Part shown: piece after piece, positions 45,786 to 54,548 of the stretch
Numbering within the stretch: the first letter of the stretch is position 1
Layout of the letters: each line of letters opens with the position of its first letter
Assembly (NCBI RefSeq): GCF_011043625.1
Contig: NZ_JAAKGT010000008.1
Location: forward strand, 144,965 to 208,964
Direction: 5' to 3'
DNA length: 64,000 nucleotides
DNA from: Caulobacter sp. 602-2
GTDB lineage: Bacteria; Pseudomonadota; Alphaproteobacteria; Caulobacterales; Caulobacteraceae
Notes under the pieces: model-generated
What the model saw: the letters and a program-made list of their open reading frames with translations, nothing else
Databases searched by the model: none
What the model was told of the DNA's origin: nothing
Position numbers and translations under genes: made by a program

Positions 45786-46226
45786 ATGAAGATCGTTACC
45801 AGCCTGAGCTTCCAGGGCGAGTGCCGCCAGGCCTTCGAGTTCTACGCCCAGGTGCTGGGCGGCAAGGTCACCGCCGCCTTTCCGTTCGGCGAGGGCCCGG
45901 CCGACATGCCGGTCGACCCGAAATACAAGGACTGGCTCATGCACGCCTGGCTCGACGTCGGCGACCAGTCGCTGATGGGCGCGGACATGCCGCCCGAGTT
46001 CGCCCCCAACATCGACAAGCCCAAGAACGGCTTCGACGTCACCTTCCATACGCAGGACGCGGCCGAGGCCAAGCGGGTGTTCGAGGCCCTGTCCGAAGGC
46101 GGCAAGGTCGGCATGCCGTTCGCGCCCACCTTCTGGTCGCCGGGCTACGGCAGCCTGACCGACAGGTTCGGCATCCCGTGGATGGTCAACACGATCCCGG
46201 GCGCAGACTGGGCGCCGGGGCAGTAA
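45786..46226 (+). CDS. VOC-family (PhnB/glyoxalase-like) protein
   Basis: The protein has 146 residues from an ATG at 45786 with GGGAGG upstream. It has the VOC superfamily pattern of the PhnB branch: FQGECRQAFEFYAQVLGGKV, LMHAWLDVGDQSLMGADMP, AKRVFEALSEGGKVGMPF and the final YGSLTDRFGIPWMVN. Such proteins bind a metal between two beta-alpha-beta-beta-beta modules, and their roles range from glyoxalase to dioxygenase. The substrate is unknown here. Confidence 0.87.
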   Translation: MKIVTSLSFQGECRQAFEFYAQVLGGKVTAAFPFGEGPADMPVDPKYKDWLMHAWLDVGDQSLMGADMPPEFAPNIDKPKNGFDVTFHTQDAAEAKRVFEALSEGGKVGMPFAPTFWSPGYGSLTDRFGIPWMVNTIPGADWAPGQ

Positions 46227-46302
46227 GGTCGGCGCTCCTAAAATTCGTCATCCCGGAAGGCCCGCAGGGCTTATCCGCGATGACGACGGCGGGGATTGGC
46301 GG

Positions 46303-47184
46303 CTAAGCCTCCCGCCCCACCTCGGCCAGCAGCCAGTCGCGCACCTTGAGGATCCGCGCGAGCCGGGGCGCGTCGGCGCGCCAGACGACGTGGTGGCCGG
46401 TCTCGACCTCCACCTCGCCGGCGAAGGGCCGCACCAGCCGGCCGTCGCGCAGATCGCGTTCGGACAGGCCTTCGCGGGCCAGGGCGACGCCGATGCCCTG
46501 CGCGGCGGCGTCCAGCATCACCGAGGTGTCGTCGAAGGCGATGCCGGTGATCATCTGCGGCGGCTCCAGGCCCATGCCCCGGAACCAGACGGCCCAGTGC
46601 ACCCCGGTGTGGCGCAGCAGCGGCACGGTCAGCAGGTCCGCCGGACCGCTCATCGGATGCCGGTCCAGAAAGCCCGGCGAGCAGACCGGAAACAGCCGCT
46701 CGCCCAGCAGCGGGATCGACTCCAGCCCCTCCCAGGGCCCGCGGCCGAAGCGCAGGGCGATGTCGACGCCGTCGGTGCGCAGGTCGGCCTTGCGGTCCTC
46801 GATGCGCAGTTGCATGTCGGCCTCGCCGGTGTCGGCGGCCAGGCGCGCCAGGCGCGTGACCAGCCAGCGGCTGGCGAAGGCCGAGGTGGCGCTGATCACC
46901 AGCGGCCCCGCCAGGGTCTGGCGCGCGGTCTGCACGCCGGCCTTGAGGATCGACAGCGCCTCGGCCACGTGCTCGGCCAGCCGCCGGGCGGTGGGCGTGG
47001 GGGCCATGTCGTTACCCTCGCGCCGGAACAGCACCGCGCCCAGTTCCTCCTCCAGTTTGCGGATCTGCTGGCTGACGGCGCCGTGGGTGACGTTCAGCTC
47101 GTCGGCCGCCCGGCTGTAGCCGCGATGGCGATAGGCCGCCTCCAGGGCGACCAGGGAGCCGAAGGGCGGAAGTCGCATGCGCAC
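46303..47184 (-). CDS. LysR-family transcriptional regulator (GcvA-like)
   Basis: A 293-residue regulator. The N-terminal helix-turn-helix (GYSRAADELNVTHGAVSQQI, residues about 22-41) and the LPPFGSLVALEAAYRHRG lead are typical of the GcvA/AmpR branch, followed by a two-lobed effector domain (LVISATSAFASRWLVTRLA; DVDIALRFGRG-like DGVDIALRFGRGPWEG). The start MRMRLPPF has a second ATG two codons on. A 41-codon gene is divergently transcribed across a 122-base gap, the classic position of a LysR target. Confidence 0.9.
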   Translation of the reverse strand: MRMRLPPFGSLVALEAAYRHRGYSRAADELNVTHGAVSQQIRKLEEELGAVLFRREGNDMAPTPTARRLAEHVAEALSILKAGVQTARQTLAGPLVISATSAFASRWLVTRLARLAADTGEADMQLRIEDRKADLRTDGVDIALRFGRGPWEGLESIPLLGERLFPVCSPGFLDRHPMSGPADLLTVPLLRHTGVHWAVWFRGMGLEPPQMITGIAFDDTSVMLDAAAQGIGVALAREGLSERDLRDGRLVRPFAGEVEVETGHHVVWRADAPRLARILKVRDWLLAEVGREA

Positions 47185-47306
47185 CTCACTTGTTAGCTGA
47201 ACTCACAACTTTAGCCAGAAGCCATCGTTCGTAAAGCCGGCTGGAATTTGAGATCGTCTTCCTGCGGCCGCCCTTCTCCGCCACCGCACCTAACAGGAAC
47301 AAGACG

Positions 47307-47432
47307 ATGAAACTGCTGCTCGTCGGCGGCGCCCTGGCGCTCGCCCTGATGGGCGCGCTCGACCGCGCGCCCTCCTCGCCCTTCAGCCCCGAGCCCTGGC
47401 CCGGCAGCGTGCCGATCCACAGCCCGCGGTGA
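47307..47432 (+). CDS. 41-residue exported or membrane peptide
   Basis: An open frame from an ATG at 47307, with AGGAA 7 bases upstream, to a TGA at 47430. The peptide begins MKLLLVGGALALALMGALDR, a short hydrophobic helix, and ends in a Pro/Ser-rich tail (SPEPWPGSVPIHSPR after FSPE). It could be a small inner-membrane or secreted peptide. It is divergent from a LysR gene and is followed by a palindromic repeat. The family is not recognised. Confidence 0.5.
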   Translation: MKLLLVGGALALALMGALDRAPSSPFSPEPWPGSVPIHSPR

Positions 47433-47461
47433 GGGCGCCCCCGCCTGCCTGTATTTCTTCC

Positions 47462-47592
47462 CGTCATTCCCGCCCCTGTGGCGGGAAACCCTGGTTCCGC
47501 ACGCACTTGAAGCGCAAGCGGATCGCCAGCGATCCGCCCCTCCCGCCCCTGCGGCTGACAGAGGGCTTCCCGCCACCAGGGCGGGAATGACG
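47462..47592. repeat. 131-bp element with 26-bp imperfect terminal inverted repeats
   Basis: The left end CGTCATTCCCGCCCCTGTGG (continuing CGGGAA) is the near-exact reverse complement of the right end (TTCCCGCCACCAGGGCGGGA continuing ATGACG). The interior holds further short palindromes (GGATCGCCAGCGATCC). It lies upstream of epmB and has no frame of its own. It is distinct from the other repeat families in the window. Confidence 0.65.
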
Positions 47593-47668
47593 GGAGATAA
47601 GGAGATCGTAGCGCTCCGATCCCCAGATTTGCCAACCTCGCCCGTTCGGCGCATATCCCGCAGCGATC

Positions 47669-48712
47669 ATGATCGCCGCCAAGAAGACCCTCCGCAGCGC
47701 CAGCGCCCTGGCCGACGCCGGCCTCGTCGCCGCCGACCGCCTGCCGGCGCTGGAGCGCGTGGCCGCCCAGTACGCGGTGGCCATCACGCCCGACATGGCC
47801 CAGCTGATCGACGAAGCCGACCCGTTCGATCCGATCGCCCGACAGTTCGTTGCGAACGAGGCCGAGCTCGTCACCCTGCCCGCCGAGTCCGAAGACCCGA
47901 TCGGCGACTTCGCCCACAGCCCGGTCGAAGGGATCGTCCACCGCTATCCCGACCGCGTGCTGCTGAAACCCACCCACACCTGCGCGGTCTATTGCCGGTT
48001 CTGCTTCCGGCGCGAGATGGTCGGCCCCGAGGGCCTTTCGACCCTGTCGCCGGCGCAGCTGGACGAGGCCTTCGCCTATGTCGCCGCCCGCCCGCAGATC
48101 TGGGAGGTGATCGTCACCGGCGGCGACCCCTTCGTGCTGTCGCCGCGCCGCATCGCCGACCTGATGGACCGGCTGGAAGCGATCGAGCACGTCAAGGTCG
48201 TGCGCTTCCACACGCGTATTCCGTCGGTCGATCCGCAAGCCGTGACGCCCGAACTGGTCGCGGCGCTGAAGCGGAGCTCCAAGGCGGTCTATGTCGCCCT
48301 GCACGCCAACCACGCCCGCGAACTGACGCCGGCCGCCCGCGCCGCCTGCGCGCGCCTGGTCGACGCGGGGATCCCGATGATCGGCCAGACCGTGCTGCTC
48401 AAGGGCGTCAACGACGATCCCGAAAGCCTGGGCGCGCTGATGCGGGCGTTGGTCGAGACCCGGATCAAGCCCTACTACCTTCACCAGGGGGATCTCGCCC
48501 CCGGCACCAGCCACCTGCGCACCTCGGTCGAGGAAGGCCGGGCGCTGATGAAGGCCATCCGCGGCCGCTATTCGGGCCTGTGCCAGCCGACCTACGTGCT
48601 CGACATCCCCGACGGCCACGGCAAGGTGCCGATCGGCCCCAACTATCTCGACGACGGCGCGGTGGAAGACCCGCGCGGCCAGACCCACGCCTATCCCCCG
48701 AAAGCCGACTGA
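47669..48712 (+). CDS. epmB: EF-P beta-lysylation protein EpmB (lysine 2,3-aminomutase-like)
   Basis: A 347-residue radical-SAM/PLP enzyme that turns L-lysine into (R)-beta-lysine, the substrate of EpmA. The [4Fe-4S] motif CAVYCRFC (C105, C109, C112) is followed by RREMVGP; ITGGDPFVLS-type VTGGDPFVLSPRRI is the SAM-binding strand and DGHGKVPIGPNYL near the C-terminus holds the PLP lysine. Its length of about 345 matches EpmB rather than the longer true KamA. The start MIAAKKTLRSASAL is the first ATG of the frame in this region. A pseudouridine synthase gene follows by 4 bases. Confidence 0.92.
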   Translation: MIAAKKTLRSASALADAGLVAADRLPALERVAAQYAVAITPDMAQLIDEADPFDPIARQFVANEAELVTLPAESEDPIGDFAHSPVEGIVHRYPDRVLLKPTHTCAVYCRFCFRREMVGPEGLSTLSPAQLDEAFAYVAARPQIWEVIVTGGDPFVLSPRRIADLMDRLEAIEHVKVVRFHTRIPSVDPQAVTPELVAALKRSSKAVYVALHANHARELTPAARAACARLVDAGIPMIGQTVLLKGVNDDPESLGALMRALVETRIKPYYLHQGDLAPGTSHLRTSVEEGRALMKAIRGRYSGLCQPTYVLDIPDGHGKVPIGPNYLDDGAVEDPRGQTHAYPPKAD

Positions 48713-48716
48713 CCCC

Positions 48717-49478
48717 ATGGCCTGGACCCGCACCTACGACGAGGCCGAGCCTCAGCGCGTCAACAAGTGGCTGGCCCAGAGCGGGGTCTGCTCGCGCCGC
48801 GAGGCCGAGGCCCTGATCGGCCAGGGCCTGGTGACCATCGACGGCGAGGTGGTGGAAGACGCCGGCCGCAAGATCCAGCCCGGCCAGACCCTGGTGCTGA
48901 ACGACGGCGCCACCGCCAAGCTGGGCGCGGCGATGACGGTGATGATCCACAAGCCCGTCGGCATCGTCTCGTCCCAGCCCGAGGGCGAGCAGATTCCGGC
49001 CGTGCGCCTGCTGACCAGGGCCGCCCAGTTCGGCCAGCCCGGCCCCGTGCCCGGCCGCGACAGCAAGCTGGCCCCGGTCGGGCGCCTGGACATGGACTCG
49101 CGCGGCCTCTTGATCCTCTCGGAGGACGGCGTGGTGGCGAAAGCCGTGATCGGCCCGGAATCGACGCTGGAGAAGGAATACCGCGTCCGGGTTCGCGGCG
49201 AGCTGACCCGCGAGAAGATCGACTGGCTGCGCCACGGCCTCGAACTCGACGGCCGCAAGCTCAAGCGCGCCGTCGTCGACCGCCTGGGCCAGGAGACCCT
49301 GCGCTTCGTGCTGACCGAGGGCCGCAACCGCCAGATCCGCCGCATGTGCGACCTGGTGGAGCTGGACGTCATCGACCTGTTCCGCCACCGCGTCGGCCCG
49401 ATCGAGCTGGGCGACCTGCCCGAAGGCCGCTGGCGCCCGCTGACGCCCGCCGAGCGCGAGGCGCTGATCAGGGGCTGA
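48717..49478 (+). CDS. 23S rRNA pseudouridine synthase (RluF-like, RsuA family)
   Basis: A 253-residue protein with an N-terminal S4 RNA-binding domain (VNKWLAQSGVCSRREAEALI, residues about 15-60) and an RsuA-type synthase domain with the catalytic aspartate in VGRLDMDSRGLLILSEDG and the late EGRNRQIRRMCDLV. The MIHKPVGIVSSQPEGEQ segment and the length fit the RluF/RluB side rather than RsuA. It isomerises a uridine in ribosomal RNA. It is 4 bases after epmB, so both probably share a transcript; the link is translation-related. Confidence 0.9.
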   Translation: MAWTRTYDEAEPQRVNKWLAQSGVCSRREAEALIGQGLVTIDGEVVEDAGRKIQPGQTLVLNDGATAKLGAAMTVMIHKPVGIVSSQPEGEQIPAVRLLTRAAQFGQPGPVPGRDSKLAPVGRLDMDSRGLLILSEDGVVAKAVIGPESTLEKEYRVRVRGELTREKIDWLRHGLELDGRKLKRAVVDRLGQETLRFVLTEGRNRQIRRMCDLVELDVIDLFRHRVGPIELGDLPEGRWRPLTPAEREALIRG

Positions 49479-49485
49479 AGCTTGC

Positions 49486-49590
49486 TGCGTCCTTCGAGGC
49501 CCGCTTGCGCGGGCGCCTCAGGATGAGGAAGTCAGTGCGATGAGCCCCTCATCCTGAGGTGCGACCCGAAGGGGAGCCTCGAAGGACGCA
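49486..49590. repeat. 105-bp palindromic repeat, copy 1
   Basis: Ends TGCGTCCTTCGAGGC (49486-49500) and GCCTCGAAGGACGCA (49576-49590) are perfect inverted repeats. Inner pairs GCCTCAGGATGAGG/CCTCATCCTGAGG form a second stem. A near-identical copy lies at 59172-59275. No reading frame uses it. Confidence 0.85.
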
Positions 49591-49710
49591 GGGCCTTCGC
49601 CCCACTCCCGCCACGGCGTGTTGCAAGTTCGCCTAAAGCCGTTTCAAAGCCGCAACATCGTCGCGACGTGACGTTGTTAGCCAGTCGATCCCAATACACT
49701 GGAGATCGAC

Positions 49711-49947
49711 ATGAAAGTCGTCGTCACCGCGCTCGCCCTCGGCGCCCTCGCCCTGTCCAGCCCCGTCCTCGCCCAGGGTCACGATCGCCACGACACCCCG
49801 GCGCCGCGCCACGAGCAGGCCAAGCCGGGCAAGGAAAGCAAGCAAGCGCGCCACGTGCGCGTCTGCAAGGCCAAGTACCGCTCCTACGACGTCAAGCGCG
49901 ACGCGTACCGCGGCCAGGGCGGCCGATGGATCAAATGCCGCCTCTAG
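49711..49947 (+). CDS. Small secreted BA14K-like protein
   Basis: A 78-residue protein with a signal peptide (about 1-21, SSPVLAQGH) and a His/Lys-rich mature part. The C-terminus CKAKYRSYDVKRDAYRGQGG, ending RWIKCRL, follows the BA14K pattern (Y-x-S-Y-D ... Y-x-G-x-x-G-x-x-x-x-C), with two cysteines that may pair. BA14K proteins are exported and sometimes lectin-like or immunoreactive in Brucella; the role here is unknown. It is followed by a terminator, so it is a single-gene transcript. Confidence 0.78.
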   Translation: MKVVVTALALGALALSSPVLAQGHDRHDTPAPRHEQAKPGKESKQARHVRVCKAKYRSYDVKRDAYRGQGGRWIKCRL

Positions 49948-49962
49948 CAGTTTAGCTTGAGC

Positions 49963-49994
49963 GTCGGGTCGCCAGGGTCGGCGACCCGACTTTT
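49963..49994 (+). terminator. Intrinsic terminator after BA14K-like gene
   Basis: GTCGGGTCGCC (49963-49973) and GGCGACCCGAC (49980-49990) form a perfect 11-base stem with a 6-base loop, followed by TTTTC. It isolates the small gene from the efflux operon downstream. Confidence 0.88.
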
Positions 49995-50087
49995 CGTGCA
50001 TCGCTTACGCTTACGCCGGGGTCCTCCAGGGACGACGGCTTTTTCGACCATCTTCGCCGCCGCACCGTCCGCGCCCAGAGGCCGTCC

Positions 50088-51410
50088 ATGACCGAACCCC
50101 GCCCGTCCCTCGCCGTCCGCAAGCCCAGCCGCCGGGCGCGGATCATCGGCGGCGCCGTCGCCCTGGCCGCGCTGGCCGGGGTGGGCGTCCTGGCCTGGAC
50201 CCTGCTGAGCGGTGGCGGGGGCGGCGGCGACATGGGCCCCGGCGGCCCCGGCGGACCCGGCGGCCCGGGCGGTCCCGGCGGCGGCCGTCGCGGCGGTCCG
50301 GCCAGCACCGTGGCGGTGGCCACGGCGGCCAAGGCCGACCTGCCGGTGGTGATCGAGGCGCTGGGCACGGTGACCCCCGCGGCGACCGTCACCGTCAAGC
50401 CGCAGGTCTCGGGCGTCATCACCCAGGTGCTGTTCCGCGAGGGCCAGATGGTCCAGGCCGGCCAGACCCTGGTGCAGATCGACCAGCGGCCGTACCAGAT
50501 GGCGCTGATGGAGGCCCAGGGCAACCTGACCCGCGACGAGGCCCAGCTGGCCGTCGCCCGCCTGACCCTCAAGCGCTACCAGACCCTGCTGGAGCAGGAC
50601 TCGATCGCCCGCCAGGAGGTCGACACCCAGGCCGCCACCGTCAAGCAGCTGGAAGGCACGGTGATGAGCGACCGCGCCGCCGTCGGCACCGCCAGGCTCA
50701 ATGTCGGCTTCTCGCGCATCGTCGCCCCGGTCAGCGGCCGCGTGGGCCTGCGCGTCGTCGACGTCGGCAACTACATCGCCTCGGGCGACGCCAGCGGGGT
50801 GGCGGTGATCACCACCCTGTCGCCGATCGACGTCGAATTCACCGTCCCGCAGGACGACGTGCCGCGCATCTCGCAGCGGGTGTTCGGCGGGGCCACCCTG
50901 CCGGTGACTGTGCTGGACCGCACCCGGGTCAACACGCTGGACCAGGGCACGTTCTCGACGCTGGACAACCTCGTGGACACCGGCACCGGCACGGTGAAGG
51001 GCAAGGCCCGCTTCCCCAACAGCGGCGGCAAGCTGTTCCCCAGCCAGTTCGTCAATGTCCGCATCCAGCTCGACACCCTCAAGGACGCCGTGGTCGTGCC
51101 GGCCACCGCCGTGCGCCAGGGCTCGGACGGCGCCTTCGTCTGGAAGCTGAAGGACGACCAGACCGTCACCAAGACCAAGGTCGTGACCGGCCAATCGACG
51201 ACGACCCAGGTGGCGATCACCCAAGGCCTCGCCGTCGGCGACAAGGTCATCACCGAGGGCGGCGACCGCCTGACCGAAGGCGGCAAGGTGCAGCTGCCGG
51301 GCCAGGCGGCCCAACGTCAGGGCGGACAGCGCGGCGAGAAGGGTCAGCGCGGCAAGCGTCCGGAAGGCGCCCCTCCCGGCGGCGGTGAAGGCCGTCGGCG
51401 TCCGGAATAA
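50088..51410 (+). CDS. mdtA: RND efflux periplasmic adaptor (MdtA-like)
   Basis: A 440-residue membrane-fusion protein. One N-terminal helix (about 19-40) anchors it, followed by a Gly/Pro-rich spacer (GPGGPGGPGGPGGPGG at about 50-66). The lipoyl (VKPQVSGVITQVLFREGQMV), alpha-hairpin, beta-barrel and membrane-proximal domains come next, with APVSGRVGLRVVDVGNYI as the second lipoyl half. The C-terminal 40 residues are Gly/Arg/Gln-rich and disordered. It links the inner-membrane pump to the outer-membrane channel. It is the first gene of a four-gene operon, 15 bases before mdtB. Confidence 0.92.
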   Translation: MTEPRPSLAVRKPSRRARIIGGAVALAALAGVGVLAWTLLSGGGGGGDMGPGGPGGPGGPGGPGGGRRGGPASTVAVATAAKADLPVVIEALGTVTPAATVTVKPQVSGVITQVLFREGQMVQAGQTLVQIDQRPYQMALMEAQGNLTRDEAQLAVARLTLKRYQTLLEQDSIARQEVDTQAATVKQLEGTVMSDRAAVGTARLNVGFSRIVAPVSGRVGLRVVDVGNYIASGDASGVAVITTLSPIDVEFTVPQDDVPRISQRVFGGATLPVTVLDRTRVNTLDQGTFSTLDNLVDTGTGTVKGKARFPNSGGKLFPSQFVNVRIQLDTLKDAVVVPATAVRQGSDGAFVWKLKDDQTVTKTKVVTGQSTTTQVAITQGLAVGDKVITEGGDRLTEGGKVQLPGQAAQRQGGQRGEKGQRGKRPEGAPPGGGEGRRRPE

Positions 51411-51425
51411 CCGGACGTCCGGCCG

Positions 51426-54400
51426 ATGAACCCCTCACGCCCCTTCATCCAGCGGCCAGTCGCCACGGCCCTGTTCATGGCGGCCATCGTGCTGGCCGGC
51501 CTCGTCGGCTTCCGGCTGCTGCCGCTGTCGGCCCTGCCGCAGGTCGACTATCCCACCATCCAGGTGCAGACGCTCTATCCGGGCGCCAGCCCCGAGGTGA
51601 TGAGCCAGACCGTCACCGCCCCGCTGGAACGCCAGTTGGGCGAGATGTCGGGCCTTGCGCGCATGAGCTCGGTCAGCACGGCCGGGGCCAGCGTCATCAC
51701 CCTGCAGTTCAACCTGGGTGAGACCCTCGACGTCGCCGAGCAGGAAGTGCAGGCGGCGATGAACGCGGCCAACTCGCTGTTGCCGGCCGACCTGCCCGCC
51801 CCGCCGGTCTACGCCAAGGTCAATCCGGCCGACGCGCCGGTGCTGACGCTGGCCATCACGTCGGACACCCTGCCGCTGACCGAGGTGCAGAACCTGGTCA
51901 ACACCCGCCTGGCCCAGAAGATCAGCCAGGTCTCGGGCGTGGGCCTGGTGTCCTTGAGCGGCGGCCAGAAGCCGGCCATCCGCATCCAGGCCGACACGCA
52001 GGCCATGGCCTCCTACGGCCTGACCCTGGCCGAGCTGCAGAGCGCCATCGACAACTCCAACGCCAACAGCGCCAAGGGCAGCTTCGACGGCCCCACCCGC
52101 ACCTACACGATCAACGCCAACGACCAGCTGCTGACGGTCGACGACTATCTGAACCTGATCGTCACCTACAAGAACGAGGCCCCGATCCGCATCCGCGACG
52201 TGGCCAATGTGGTGCAGAGCGCCGAGAACACCCGCCTGGGCGCCTGGGCCGGCAAGACCCCGGCGATCATCGTCAACGTCCAGCGCCAGCCGGGCGCGAA
52301 CGTCATCAAGACCGTCGACGCCATCAAGGAAAAGCTGCCCGAGCTTCAGGCGGGTCTGCCCGCGACGCTGAAGGTCGAGGTGCTGGCCGACCGCACCACC
52401 GGCATCCGCGCCTCGGTGCACCACGTCGAGCTGGAGCTGATCCTGGCCGTCGTGATGGTCGTGCTGGTGATCTTCTTCTTCCTGCACAGCCTGCGCGCCA
52501 CGGTGATCGCCAGCCTGGCCGTGCCGATCTCGCTGATCGGCTCGTGCGGGGTGATGTACCTGCTGGGCTACAGCCTCAACAACCTCTCCCTGATGGCCCT
52601 GACCATCGCCACGGGCTTCGTCGTCGACGACGCCATCGTGATGATCGAGAACATCATCCGCCACATGGAGAAGGGCGAGAAACCGATGCAGGCGGCGCTG
52701 AAAGGCGCGCGCGAGATCGGCTTCACCATCATCTCGCTGACCATCTCGCTGATCGCGGTGCTGATCCCGCTGCTGTTCATGGGCGACGTGGTCGGGCGCC
52801 TGTTCCGCGAGTTCGCCGTCAGCCTGGCGATCACCATCCTGATCTCGGCCGTGGTGTCGCTGACCCTGACCCCCATGCTGTCGGCCCGCTGGCTGAAGAG
52901 CCACGAAGAGGACAAGCCCGGCCGCGTCGGCCGCAAGGCCCAGGAGGTCTTCGAGAGGATCGAGGCCCGCTACGAGACCGCGCTGGCCTGGGTCATGGCC
53001 CGCCAGAAGGCCACCCTGGTCGTCGCCGTCGCCACCCTGGTGCTGACCGGCGTGCTCTACATGGTCATCCCCAAGGGCCTGTTCCCCACCCAGGACACCG
53101 GCCAGCTGCAGGCCCGCACCGAGGTCGAGCAGTCGGTGTCCTACGAGCGCATGGCCGGCCTGCAGCAGCAGGCGGCCGCGGCGATCCTGCAGGACCCGGC
53201 CGTGGACAGCGTGGCGTCGTTCATCGGCGTCGACGGGGCCAACAACAGCATGCTCCACACCGGCCAGATGCAGATCAACCTGAAGGGCGACCGCAAGGGC
53301 TCGCAGGAGAAGATCATGCAGCGGCTGCGCGATCGCGTGGCCGGCGTGCCCGGCGTCACCCTCTATCTCCAGCCGACCCAGGACCTGACCATCGACGCCG
53401 AAAGCGGCCCGACCCAGTACCGCCTGTCGCTGGAAGGCGCCGACACCGCCACGGTGAAGGAGTGGGCCGGCAAGCTGTCGGAAAAGCTGGCGACCGTGAA
53501 GGCCGTGCGCAACATCTACAGCGACGCCTCGGCCACGGGCGCCGCGGCCTATGTCGACATCGACCGCGACACCGCCGCCCGGCTTTCGATCACGGCGTCC
53601 GACGTCGACGACGCCCTCTACAGCGCGTTCGGCCAGCGGATCGTCTCGACCATCTTCACCGAGACCAACCAGTACCGGGTGATCCTGGAGGCCAAGCCCG
53701 GCCTGCTGACCGACCCGGCCTCGCTGGGGAACCTGAACCTGCGCACCGGCGGCGGCTCGCCGACGCCCTTGGCCGCCTTCTCGACCATCAAGGAGCAGCA
53801 GTCGCCGCTGCAGGTGACCCACGTGGCCCAGTTCCCGGCCACCACGATCGGCTTCGACACCGCGCCGGGCGTGTCGCTGGGCCATGCGGTCGACGAGATC
53901 CGCGCGGCGATGAAGGACATCGGCATGCCCTCGTCGGTGAGCCACACCTTCCTGGGCGCGGCCGGGGCCTACGAGAACTCGCTCTCCAACCAGCTGTGGC
54001 TGATCCTGGCGGCCGTGGTCTGCGTCTACATCGTGCTGGGCGTGCTCTACGAGAGCTACATCCACCCGCTGACCATCCTGTCGACCCTGCCCTCGGCCGG
54101 CGTCGGCGCGCTGCTGGCGCTGTGGCTGACCGGCCATGACCTGGGCGTGATCGGGATCATCGGCATCATCCTCCTGATCGGCATCGTCAAGAAGAACGCG
54201 ATCATGATGATCGACTTCGCCATCGAGGCCGAGCGCAACGAGGGCAAGTCGCCGGAAGAGGCGATCTTCCAGGCCGCCATCCTGCGCTTCCGCCCGATCC
54301 TGATGACCACGCTGGCGGCCCTGTTCGCCGCCGTGCCGCTGATGCTGGGCTTCGGCGAAGGCGCCGAGCTGCGCCGTCCGCTGGGCATCGCCATCTTCGG

Positions 54401-54548
54401 CGGCCTGCTGGTCAGCCAGCTGCTGACCATGTTCACGACGCCCGTCGTCTATCTCGCCTTCGACCGCATCGCGCCCTCGGGCAAGAAGCGCCGCGACGAG
54501 AGTGACGAGGACCGCGTCGACCAGCCGCTGCCGGGGCTGCCGTCATGA
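51426..54548 (+). CDS. mdtB: RND efflux transporter (MdtB-like)
   Basis: A 1040-residue proton-driven pump with twelve membrane helices and two large periplasmic loops. It starts RPFIQRPVATALFMAAIVLA; the proton-relay aspartates are in GFVVDDAIVMIENI and the matching lysine in GIVKKNAIMMIDFA. In E. coli MdtB and MdtC form a mixed trimer (2:1) that exports bile salts, novobiocin and other compounds. Its stop overlaps the mdtC start by four bases (ATGA), giving coupled synthesis of the two subunits. Confidence 0.93.
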   Translation: MNPSRPFIQRPVATALFMAAIVLAGLVGFRLLPLSALPQVDYPTIQVQTLYPGASPEVMSQTVTAPLERQLGEMSGLARMSSVSTAGASVITLQFNLGETLDVAEQEVQAAMNAANSLLPADLPAPPVYAKVNPADAPVLTLAITSDTLPLTEVQNLVNTRLAQKISQVSGVGLVSLSGGQKPAIRIQADTQAMASYGLTLAELQSAIDNSNANSAKGSFDGPTRTYTINANDQLLTVDDYLNLIVTYKNEAPIRIRDVANVVQSAENTRLGAWAGKTPAIIVNVQRQPGANVIKTVDAIKEKLPELQAGLPATLKVEVLADRTTGIRASVHHVELELILAVVMVVLVIFFFLHSLRATVIASLAVPISLIGSCGVMYLLGYSLNNLSLMALTIATGFVVDDAIVMIENIIRHMEKGEKPMQAALKGAREIGFTIISLTISLIAVLIPLLFMGDVVGRLFREFAVSLAITILISAVVSLTLTPMLSARWLKSHEEDKPGRVGRKAQEVFERIEARYETALAWVMARQKATLVVAVATLVLTGVLYMVIPKGLFPTQDTGQLQARTEVEQSVSYERMAGLQQQAAAAILQDPAVDSVASFIGVDGANNSMLHTGQMQINLKGDRKGSQEKIMQRLRDRVAGVPGVTLYLQPTQDLTIDAESGPTQYRLSLEGADTATVKEWAGKLSEKLATVKAVRNIYSDASATGAAAYVDIDRDTAARLSITASDVDDALYSAFGQRIVSTIFTETNQYRVILEAKPGLLTDPASLGNLNLRTGGGSPTPLAAFSTIKEQQSPLQVTHVAQFPATTIGFDTAPGVSLGHAVDEIRAAMKDIGMPSSVSHTFLGAAGAYENSLSNQLWLILAAVVCVYIVLGVLYESYIHPLTILSTLPSAGVGALLALWLTGHDLGVIGIIGIILLIGIVKKNAIMMIDFAIEAERNEGKSPEEAIFQAAILRFRPILMTTLAALFAAVPLMLGFGEGAELRRPLGIAIFGGLLVSQLLTMFTTPVVYLAFDRIAPSGKKRRDESDEDRVDQPLPGLPS

